Below are positions 43,936-53,214 of a stretch of DNA of 64,000 nucleotides, one piece after another. Under the pieces are notes generated by a model. It worked only from the letters and a program-made list of their open reading frames with translations, ran no database searches and had not been told where the DNA came from. Both the position numbers and the translations under genes were made by a program. This DNA is from Gonatopus flavifemur (lineage: Eukaryota; Arthropoda; Insecta; Hymenoptera; Dryinidae): contig JAFFJZ010000014.1 of NCBI GenBank assembly GCA_018340375.1, forward strand, positions 4,836,001 to 4,900,000. Reading direction: 5' to 3'. The stretch's first letter is position 1. Every line of letters starts with the position of its first letter.

Positions 43936-44392
43936 TTCATGAAACCACTTCCAAAGCATCTTTCTCAGATAACGGTGACGGGACAAATAGATTCAGAAAG
44001 CTCAAATTCAATTCATGTTTTTGTTTTCTACTTGAAATGTAACTCCGGGGATCTCTGATTACCAGCACTGTGCCAGTACTGGGTCGCCTCTGAATTCCTA
44101 CATAGGATGTATTATTTTGACCCTCTACCACTCCTCATCCAGGTGTGGTAGAACAATTGGTTCTGTTGCCATGCCAGAGTTCCACCATAGTGGGCACACA
44201 CCAAATATCGCTACCGACGTGGTGGTGAAAGTTTTACTGGCCCTTATGTAAAATGATGTTATCATTCCCACTCCTTGCCGGTACCGTCCAAACCACTAGC
44301 CCCATAACAGCAAGGCTAGATTTGCCAGTACTGGCAACTCTGACAACAGGACCGCGCCAGTAGCGGCCCGTGTGTACATTCCCACATGGGTT

Positions 44393-45305
44393 TATTCGAC
44401 GAAAAACGCTTTCCACGAAGGAATTGTTTCAAATTTCTAAAGAGGTAATAGTCGGAGGGAGCCAAATCTGGTGAATACGGTGGGTGTTCAAGCAATTCAT
44501 ACTTCAATTCGTTCAGTTTAGCCATCGCCAGAACACTTGTGTGAACACGTGCATGGTGTTGATGAAAAATGATTTTTCTCTTAAGTAAACCGGGTCTTTT
44601 TTCACGAATTTTTTCATCCAACTGGTCCAAAAGATTGCACTAATATTCAGAGGTAATTTTTTCACCTTTTTCGAGATAATCAATCAACAAAACCCCTTTT
44701 GCGTCCCAAAAAACCGATGCTAAAACCTTTTTTGTCGATCGTTCTGACTTCACCCGTTTTGGAGCTGAACAACTAGCTTCAGTCCACTGTAAACGTTCTT
44801 GTTTCAGTTTAGGATCATGATGGTAGATCCAAGTCACAGTTACGAAACGACGGAAACAATCGGTCTTATTCTGCTTAAAACGCTCCCAATTACGCTGAGA
44901 AATTTGTTTTCGATTCAGTTTTTGTTGAATTGTCAACGAATGCGGTACTAACTTTCCAAAAAGCTTTTTCATATGTAATTCTTCGTGTAAAATATGGAGT
45001 ACTCGTTCATCCGAGATGCCCATGGTATCAGCAATGTCACGCTTAGTCAAACTCGAATCTTCACAAACAATATCATAGACTTGCTCAATAATGCCTGATT
45101 TCGTTGTACTTTTTGGACGTCCACTACGTGATTGATTTTCAACGCTTGTACAACCACGTTCAAACTCTAAAACCCATTGATGCACAGTTGAAAATGAAGG
45201 AGCAGATTCCTTCATTACTTCCTTCATCTTAGTATGAATTTTTGTTGCTGATAAACCTTCCAAAACAAAGAATTTTATCACTGCACGATATTCGGATTTT
45301 TCCAT
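44393..45305 (-). pseudogene. Mariner transposase, N-terminal and central part
   Basis: ATG at 45,305. HTH (FFVLEGLSATKIHTKM, SFSTVHQWVLEFERG, QSRSGRPKS) is intact. The first catalytic Asp is lost (VTVTWIYHHDPK where the family has a VDETW-type motif). TAG stops the frame at about 44,638. The second Asp motif is HQHHARVH, so that Asp is also lost. YSPDLAPSDYYLF (third Asp) is kept. The frame is broken at 44,391 by the CCCATG element after RFSSNK. Confidence 0.9.
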
Positions 45306-45534
45306 TTTCACAGAATACACTGACACGTCAACTTCGAATGGTTTGTAAACAAAGAATGAATTGACAGATCGGGATAAAATTGTGTGTGTGTTCAAATGAA
45401 GGATGAAATATAAAAATAGCGTATGAATTTTGATTTCTGTACTGGTTGACAGGTCTCGCTTTCAAAACTTTTCAACCAACCTGTACTGCCCTCTCCTTTG
45501 GTTTTTCATAGCATTCCATAAAACATTGTGAGAT

Positions 45535-45735
45535 ATTCTTCTCCTTATATGGATATATATGATGTTGTATGATTGGATATGATCACATATGGTCATGTAT
45601 TGTTTCATTCATATATGATCGTATATGGTCAAAATCAATATATGCTCATATATGTTTATATATTCCCATATGTATCTCATACATGTCCATATATGGGCGA
45701 TATATGATTCATATACGCTCATCTGCAACCATATA
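45535..45735. repeat. CATATATGG-type degenerate simple repeat
   Basis: Repeated words such as CATATATGG, GATCATATATGG and CATATATG in both orientations. The same kind occurs at 41,110-41,190 and 57,410-57,760. Confidence 0.7.
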
Positions 45736-48064
45736 CAGGGTGGACCATTTTGAGTGATGTGTCAAATATCTCAGGAACTAGTAGGGATGGGAAAAAAAAT
45801 GGTTCCAATAAGAAGTTTGGGGTTGCATGGGCGTGTATGATGCTGACCTTGAAAAATCTCTCAGAGTCCATTCCGAAAGTCTTTAGGAGTCAAGATGGTT
45901 TTTTGGAACCGGCTTCCATTTTTTCACCCCGGCATTCGGAAGCTGATTTCAAACTCTACACGAAACACTGGCCATGGACCTTCCCCTGCCTATTGGGGTG
46001 CGAGTTATGGACCCTCGAAGTCATTGATGACCGCGCGCGCGGACTAGGGCTACTGGGAGCGTGAGTGCGTGGATAGGCGTGATGATTCCAGCGGAGAGAC
46101 AAAGATGAGTGGATTATCTGAAAGCTCGGAGGATGTTTATGTCTGTCGAATGCGCATCTCAATCATTGTTACGTGGTATGGTCAATACTTTCAATGTTTC
46201 AAGCAACCCTCCAACAATTTTTGAGAGTCGATATTCATTCACAATCCTGATTGAATCGAATGGAATCATTCAAAGGGATTTCAAATGCAATAGTGAATCG
46301 TAATGAACCTAACGCGTCACTGCTACTTATGATAAGCAGAGACTTGGTGTTCCCGTATGTTCATGTTTACGTCTTTCTTTTCAGTGCAGAATTGAAACGG
46401 TTCATGCATAAGAGATAATAAAAACAAGGGATTGTGCAAGGTAGCAAGGGAGAATAAGCAGATTCAAACAATAAACAAATTTTGATGGAAAAATATCAAA
46501 TTTCTGGAATCAGGCTGTGCGGCAGACGCTTGGCGAAAGGAATGAGAGAGTTCACAATGATGCGGCTGATGAACTGAACGTTGTACGAGGTTGTGAAGCT
46601 CGTCGAACAGTATTGTTCAATATAGGAAAAGGAAAGAGTATAAAAACTTTGTATGAATTACACTATCAATGTACCCGAAAACTTTTAAGAACTATAAAAC
46701 ACACACGCACATTCGCACACTCATGAGTACCGCACAACAGACGTTCGTCTTGTACTCGCGAGTGTAACTATGGTGAATGAAGAAAGAGAGAAAATGATTT
46801 CATAAATTTTTGCACCGTAGTGCATAAGAACTATCAACCACAAGATGATAAAAGCTAAGCATGAAAACTTTTAGAACCAATCAGCAGGACTGATCTATAA
46901 AGATTTCAACACTAGAAACTGAGTAACGATCAGTGGATCGGTATCACCAAGTTACTGAGACGAACGTACCGATGCGACTGACTTTCCATATTTGTACTTC
47001 TATCAAACTCCCAGAATCTAAACTGTCGCAGATCAGCTGACCAAAAATGACGTTGAACCCGGACGTAATCGTTACAACAGAGTATGTCGTTCAACCATCC
47101 CTCTGGCGCCCTTCAATATTCAAACATGAATATAGCTTTCAGAACGTAGCGTGAACTTCAAAATATTTGATTCATTCGGAACACTCTTCAATCAAATGAA
47201 CTCCAATTTCCATTCAAATCGGTCACAATCGTCGAAGAAAAGCAACGATCAAGAATTCATGAACAAACGGAAACATCGAATCTCTGTTCACCATGGTTTG
47301 TTATTATGCGAATGAACACAGAAATACATGATCATTCAAACACTGGTTCTGAACTCAGGCCATCACAATTTTTTGTTCATGTGTTCCTTCCCATTGAAAT
47401 GACCTCTGATCTCCATTGGAATCAATCACAATCTTCGGAGGAGAGCAACGACCAAGAATCCATAAACAAAGGGAAACATCGAATCTCTGCTTATCATGAT
47501 TGACAGCTATGTGTCTGCTTTATGAAGATTGACTATTGCATTTGAAATCCCTTGAATTGTTCCATTCGATTCAATCAGGGTTATGGATGAGTATCGACTC
47601 TCGAGAATTGTTGAAGGGTTGCTTGGAACATTGAAAGTATTGACCAAACCTCATGAAATTGACTCAGATGCGCATTCGGACACCCACAAATATCCTTTGA
47701 GCTTTCAGATAATTCACCGAAGGGTTAGGGTTATCACTAATCGTTGTCTCTCTACTGGAATCATCACGCCTATCCACGCACTCACGTTCTCGGTAGCCCC
47801 GATCCGCGCGCGTGGTCATCAATGACTCCGACGGTCCATGACTTGCGACGCAATGAGTGTAAGAGGGACCATGACAAGTGTTTCCGGAAGGGTTAGGAAC
47901 CAGCTTTCACATCCCATGGTGAAAAAATACGGGCGCGGTTCAACACAAACCATCTTGACCCTCAATGACCTTCAAAATCACCTCTAAAAGATTCCACAAG
48001 TCCGGCACCATACTTCCTCCTGTAACCCTGAACTTTTGATTGGAAATATTCATTCCCATCTCTA

Positions 48065-48975
48065 CACTGAGAAAAAAAGATTGTGAACTCAAAGACGGTT
48101 TAGTTCTTTCAACTACATCGTGGGCTCAAATACGGCGAATCTCACGGAATAGTTCCGTCAACTACATCGTATGTTTGTAAAGATTGATTCCCATCAACTG
48201 CAGATGTAGTTGACAGAACTGAATGGTAATTTGATCAAATACATCATTCTTTTAACATAAAAATGATACTTATTACAATTAATTGTACCGTGTTTCATTA
48301 GATTCAATAATTATTCCAATCAACTCAATAGAAGAATCCGTTCAAGGTTACAAGATGTTTAATGCACGACTATTTCATTTCAAATCATAATTATATTTGT
48401 TTTAAAAAATGTGTAAATCAAAAAGTTAATCTTCATTTGTTTACTGTTCAATCTCTGGAATGCTTCGATATCTCAGCATGATGATATCGGTGAGTGTGTA
48501 TATCAAATCTCATTTGAGGGGAATCGAACCTACCCATCTTGAGTTTACCTACCTATCTGAGACACTAACGTCCTAACCGTTTCTTTACAGAGCGCTTCGC
48601 ATTTCGCTCTTGCAAAAGTTGTTAATGTACTACATACCCTGTATTCTACCATCTCTGATCAGGTGATTTTCAAATAATTATTTCTTTATTACAACTAAAA
48701 ATGCGTTCAATTACATTTCTCCCACAATTGTGGGAACTAACGAAATGAATTGATTCAATTACAACGATAACTCCAGTGAATAACATTGATGTTTGGACAA
48801 AATGAACGTTGATGATACTATAACAGTGTGATGTAGTTGGCTGAACGACATCAGTGTAATTTTGTGTGATTGCCTCAACGAAATTATGTTTAGTTCAAAT
48901 ACAATTCCTTCGTGGTAACTATATACAGTCCAAATACACGCTCAAGTTGAGCTCACTTCATTTTTTTCCTCAGTG
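48065..48975. mobile_element. Nested TIR element with CACTGAG ends, TA duplication
   Basis: TA-CACTGAGAAAAAAAGA at the left, TTTTTTTCCTCAGTG-TA at the right. It interrupts the right arm of the 45.7-kb element; the arm sequence is resumed on both sides. 911 bp, no transposase. Confidence 0.8.
48519..48605 (-). other. tRNA-like segment (B box) in the nested element
   Basis: The minus strand reads GGTTCGATTCCCC, a strong pol III B box, preceded by an A-box-like GGTTAGGACGTTAGTG about 45 bp upstream. Probably a SINE head or decayed tRNA. Confidence 0.4.
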
Positions 48976-49028
48976 TACGATAATAGTTCCCGAGATATTG
49001 GACTATATCACTTAAAATGGTCCACCCT

Positions 49029-49552
49029 GGGTGTATCATCTTTTCCCGGGTTGCAATATTCCTCCAGTGATATCGAGAGACGCGGTGACGTCTCGAGCCA
49101 ATTATATGAAGGAACCTTGAGAAGAAAACATATAAATCGAAGAGCAGGAATCGCGCACTACCGTGTACCTTCACTCCTAAACCGAGATTTAACCTCCTGA
49201 AAACATTTTCAATGCAAAATACATCAATACATATTGTATATCACGAGAAAATAACTACACTTCCACTATATGATTCGACTATACCCTTCCGATCAAGCAC
49301 ACTACGAACTAGATCAGTTCATGTGATTTCGAAATATGAACGTTCCAAATTTTGATGCGACCAAAATATCACGATTACGATTTTTCATCATCAGCAGCTT
49401 CTTCTTATCAAGATAGATCTCTGCTATCGTGGGGGTACATTCCAATATCCGGTATCCTCTGAATAGATGGGTTTCATCCAATGGTATGGATCACAGATGT
49501 ATTCTGTCTCTTCCTCTCCACCAACGTCCAATAGCGTTCATTCCAGTACAGT
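49029..49552. other. Unrecognised stretch between foldback elements
   Basis: No supported gene. Confidence 0.35.
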
Positions 49553-51712
49553 ATATGGGGCATTCCACGTCAAATGTACCCGCCCAAAAACCTTCATCGC
49601 TGGAATTTTGATGGAACTTGGTGGAGCTGTTGTACTATTAGAGTACATAATTTGTGCAGAAGGAGGGAAGGAAATATCGAGGGGTTGCCGAGATACAGGG
49701 GCTCAAAATTTTGGAGACCTTTGTCTTCGTTGAATTATAACTCAGTTATTATTTTCTTTTTTTTCAAATGCAAATTATGGTTTTCGTCGGTTTTTTTCCG
49801 TTCTCCCCAATAGATATGGAGACAATTCTCCAAATTAATTATTCCTGCAAAAAAAAAGTGATTTTTATTTCCCTTTTCAATTTTTTTTAAAGATTGGCAT
49901 TTTTGAAAATTTTTCAATTACGCTCAATCGAAAGCTTATTCTTGTCCCTCCAAAATCATTGGTCACACATGATGGGGTCTCATGAACTCATCAGTGAATG
50001 TAATCGTTAAAGCCGGCACGATCCAGCTTCCTAGCGCGCTGAACATACTGGTCAGCCGTCACCCGGTACGGCGATGTTGATGAAAATTTTTTTCTATAGA
50101 CTACTGCAAAATGATTGATAAAATACATAGAACATGCTTTATTTACTGCAGAAATTATTTATTACCATCATTAATATTCTCATTTTCTCATTCCTAATGA
50201 ACAAATTTTGTATTTTGTTTCTAGAAGTATATACAATTTTCTCACAATAACGTTATAAATAGTGTTACAAGTTGGTGGATGTTGTGTGTGGTATTGAAAA
50301 AGAATGTCCCGTACAGGACCGGACATTTCAACGTCGCCTCTACGTTGCCTCCGCGTAGAATCTCCGTTCATCCACATTCTATCCACGTCCACCATTTATC
50401 CACGTGGAGTCCACGGGGATGCGACGTGGAAGTCGGTGGATGTGCTGTTAGGGGTGTACATCGAGTTCTCCTAATTTTTTTCTGAAGTTTTGGCAAAAAT
50501 TGCTTCTAGAATAGGAAGAATATCTTCTAACTTGGAGAGTCGTTTGTGAAACTGGGACGAACGCATGATATTTTATTGTCCCCGGAATCGTTTTCGCACA
50601 GTTAAATCGACACTTCAGCTCATCTCGTATCTTTCCATGGCTCTTTTTAGAACTAAAAAATATTTTTGTTCCTATAAAGTTATCTTTCGCCCAAGCATAA
50701 AATGCATCGCAGGTTAAAATTTGATCTCTTGAGGATGCCTGTAAACTTGCACGCATTGCTAATCTTTCTATGTTCCCGCCAATACTATCACATGACCCTT
50801 TACCATGTCCAGTCTCATGGAAGTGCCGCTCAGCTTCAATACCAAAATCCTCCTCATGATGGAGTGGATTTTGGGAATTGTACTTGTTTTTGAAATGCTG
50901 TGCTGCTCCATCGGAGAAATAAAATATCCTCTTAACATTGGACTTTTCTTGCAAGTACGTGATCAATATTCTTTGGGAAGCATACACCGCGACTGTGTCA
51001 TGTTTTAGATCATCGGATAAAATTGCCATACTTTCATGTGCAATATCATTCCCCTTTTTATAATAACGTCAACTTCAGTGGAGAGTCTGCTTAAGCATGA
51101 AGAATGTTGTAAATTCTGTAGCATCATGTTGTTGAAATGATTAATAATGATAATGAATAATTTCTACAGTAAATGAAGCATGTTCAAATTTTAATCGCCG
51201 TACCGGGTGACGGCTGACCGTATGTTCAGCGCGCTTGGAAGCTGGATCGTGCCGGCTTCAACGATTGAATTCACTGATGAGTTCATGAGACTCCATCATG
51301 TGGGACCAATGATTTTGAAGGGACAAGAATAAGCTTTCGATTGAGCGTAATTGAAAAATTTTCAAGAATGCCTATCTTTAAAAAAAATCGAAAAGGGAAA
51401 TAAAAATCATTTTTTTGCAGAAATAATTAATTTGGAGAATTGTCTTCATATCTATTGGAAAGAACGGAAAAAAACCGACGGAAACCATAATTGGCATTTG
51501 AAAAAAAAAAAATAATAATTGAGTTATAATTCAACAAAGACAAACGTGCCCAAAACTTTGAGCCCCTGTATCCCGGCAACCCGTTGATATTTCCCTTCTC
51601 CCTTCTGCACAAATTATGTATTTCAATAGTACAACAACTCTACCAAGTTTCATCAAAATTCCAGCGATGAAGGTTTTTAGGCGGGTACACTTGACGTGGA
51701 ATGCTCCATATG
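49553..51712. mobile_element. Long-TIR element with a transposase-like ORF fragment
   Basis: Arms of about 520 bp: 49,553-50,075 and 51,193-51,712. Outer ends are ATATGGGGCATTCCACGTCA and TGACGTGGAATGCTCCATAT. Inner arm ends are CCGTCACCCGGTACGGCG and CGCCGTACCGGGTGACGG. The arms differ by scattered changes. The 1.1-kb centre holds a 193-codon frame on the minus strand. Related end sequence (GGCGTTCCACGCC) occurs at 53,220 and 56,485. I do not recognise the superfamily. Confidence 0.85.
50448..51029 (-). CDS. Transposase-like protein fragment, unidentified family
   Basis: 193 residues with YFSDGAAQHFKNK, NPLHHEEDFGIEAERHFHET and GHGKGSCDSIGGNIERLAMR. The SDG-A-Q-KNK and GKG-CD-IGG motifs look like the second acidic and later blocks of an RNase-H-type (DDE) catalytic core, as I recall from proteins common in insect repeats. 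The N-terminal part is absent: only ~165 bp separate the first ATG from the TIR. It is therefore probably a fragment left by internal deletion, although the frame itself is open. Assignment to a transposase is inference. Confidence 0.55.
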   Translation of the reverse strand: MAILSDDLKHDTVAVYASQRILITYLQEKSNVKRIFYFSDGAAQHFKNKYNSQNPLHHEEDFGIEAERHFHETGHGKGSCDSIGGNIERLAMRASLQASSRDQILTCDAFYAWAKDNFIGTKIFFSSKKSHGKIRDELKCRFNCAKTIPGTIKYHAFVPVSQTTLQVRRYSSYSRSNFCQNFRKKLGELDVHP

Positions 51713-51880
51713 GAGTATATACATTGTAAAAAGACGCAAACGAATAATCTGTCACTGCGGCGACGTGTCGACAGGTTATTATGATAATATTGAGAGGATA
51801 ATTGAAGAATGAACGGTTCACAGGCTGCTACGATATCATGTCATTCAAAGCAACAATGAAACACAAATAACTTGATGATA

Positions 51881-53202
51881 CGAGGTGTGTTCAAAAAGTA
51901 AGGTGACTTTGTATTTTTAAGAAAAAATATTTATTTATTTATCAATATTCATGTTGTCCCCTTCAAAGTAATCCCCCTCAGATACAATACACTTATGCCA
52001 ACGGTTTTTCCAATCCTCAAAGCACTTCTCATAAGCACTTTTCGGTATAGCCTTGAGCTCTTCCAGCGATGCAGTCTTTATCTCTTCAATCGTTGCAAAT
52101 CTCCGTCCTTCCATAGGTCTCTTTAGTTTTGGGAACAAGAAAAAGTCACATGGGGCCAAATCCGGTGAATATGGTGGCTGAGGCATGATTGTGGTGTTGT
52201 TTTTGGCCAAAAAATCTCTCACAAGCAAAGATGAGTGAGCAGGGGCATTGACGTGATGCAAAAGCCTTGAATTATTTTTCCACAATTCTGGACGTTTTCT
52301 TCGTATTGCTTCTCGCAAACGGCGCATAACTTCAAGATAATACTGTTTATTGACAATACGACCATATGGTAAGAACTCCTGATGCACCACGCCATGGTAA
52401 TCGAAGAAAACAGTGAGCAAAACTTTGACATTTGATCGAACTTGGCGTGCTTTTTTCGGTCTTGGCTCATCTGGGGTCTTCCATTGGGACGATTGGACTT
52501 TGGTTTCGACATCATAACCATATACCCATGATTCGTCACCAGTTATGACCCTTTTGGGTAAATCTGGGTCGTCGTTGACGTCATTCAACAGTTCTTGAGC
52601 GATGCTCATGCGACGGTTCTTTTGGTCAAAATTTAGCAATTTCGGAACAAACTTCGCTGACGCACGTCTCATGCCCGAAACGTTAGAAAAAATTTCATGG
52701 CACGAGTCAAGCGATAAACCAACATCCTCAGCAACTTCTCTGATAGTGATTCGACGATTTTCCAAAACAATTTTCTTCACTGCTTGAACGTTTTCATCAG
52801 TTGTTGACGTGCTTGGGTGTCCAGAGCGAGGCTCGTCATTGGCATCTTCCCGGCCATCTTGGAAGAGTTTGTACCACTTGTAAACATTTTTTTTACTCAG
52901 AACAGTTTCACCGTATGCTACTGTCAACATTTTCAGTGTTTCGGAGCACTTTATTTTATTTTTTACACAAAATTTGATGCAAATCCTTTGATCCATATTT
53001 TTCGATAGCAAGAAATCGCCGAGCACGCAAAACACTTATAACCTTTACGCCTCTCACAACCAAACAAAAAATGCTATACACTTGAAACTTGGTACAGATG
53101 TTCGGGAAGAGTGTGCCAACATAACAAAACAAAAAAATCGATAATCGAAAGTACGTTGCCCGCGAAATTTGAAAAGTCACCTTACTTTTTGAACACACCT
53201 CG
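51881..53202 (-). mobile_element. Mariner transposon, sister copy of the 5.4-kb element
   Basis: 1,322 bp, identical in length and ends to 5,438-6,759 (CGAGGTGTGTTCAAAAAGT at both ends), TA at 51,879-51,880 and 53,203-53,204. Nearly identical in sequence, so both are recent. Confidence 0.95.
51935..52996 (-). CDS. Mariner transposase, open frame but catalytic Asp replaced
   Basis: Uninterrupted 353 codons from ATG at 52,996 to a stop at 51,935-51,937. HTH region, then ITGDESWVYGYD (first Asp), LLHHVNAPAH, and YSPDLAPCDFFLF (third Asp). The second motif has Val (GTC, about 52,250-52,252) where the 5.4-kb copy and the family have Asp. Loss of this residue should abolish cleavage, so this is a full-length but presumably inactive enzyme. 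It could still bind the inverted repeats. The N-terminal extension upstream of this ATG uses no ATG codon and is left out. Confidence 0.93.
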   Translation of the reverse strand: MDQRICIKFCVKNKIKCSETLKMLTVAYGETVLSKKNVYKWYKLFQDGREDANDEPRSGHPSTSTTDENVQAVKKIVLENRRITIREVAEDVGLSLDSCHEIFSNVSGMRRASAKFVPKLLNFDQKNRRMSIAQELLNDVNDDPDLPKRVITGDESWVYGYDVETKVQSSQWKTPDEPRPKKARQVRSNVKVLLTVFFDYHGVVHQEFLPYGRIVNKQYYLEVMRRLREAIRRKRPELWKNNSRLLHHVNAPAHSSLLVRDFLAKNNTTIMPQPPYSPDLAPCDFFLFPKLKRPMEGRRFATIEEIKTASLEELKAIPKSAYEKCFEDWKNRWHKCIVSEGDYFEGDNMNIDK

Positions 53203-53214
53203 TATATATACTCT

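Larger units (their letters stand above)
41418..44390. mobile_element. CCCATG-ended TIR element, copy 2 (2,973 bp)
   Basis: Starts CCCATGTGGAAATTGCC, ends CATTCCCACATGGG, with TT on both sides (41,416-41,417; 44,391-44,392). It interrupts a mariner gene, and the mariner frame is restored by removing the element and one TT. The right part (43,185-44,390) is colinear with 31,890-33,556; the left part holds further ~158-bp units. A unique-looking segment of about 950 bp lies between them. No transposase. Confidence 0.85.
41223..45483 (-). mobile_element. Mariner transposon, third subfamily, split by another element
   Basis: The ends CAGGTTCGTTGAAAAG (41,223) and its complement at 45,468-45,483 (CTTTTCAACCAACCTG) are flanked by TA. 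The outer length is 4,261 bp, but removing the insertion at 41,418-44,390 plus its TT leaves 1,286 bp, the normal mariner size. The transposase frame is resumed correctly across the insertion. Confidence 0.9.
45736..49028. mobile_element. Long-TIR (foldback) element with CAGGGTGGACC ends
   Basis: The left end CAGGGTGGACCATTTTGAGT and the right-end complement at 48,990-49,028 (ACTTAAAATGGTCCACCCTG) are inverted repeats. The pairing continues inward for about 600 bp: GATGACCGCGCGCG near 46,027 with CGCGCGTGGTCATC near 47,808, GCGTGGATAGGCGTGATGAT near 46,066 with its complement near 47,768, and TTTCAAATGCAATAG near 46,281 with its complement near 47,530. The right arm is interrupted by a 911-bp MITE. 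The centre has no supported gene; 47,215-47,310 and 47,425-47,510 are a tandem duplication. Confidence 0.8.
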
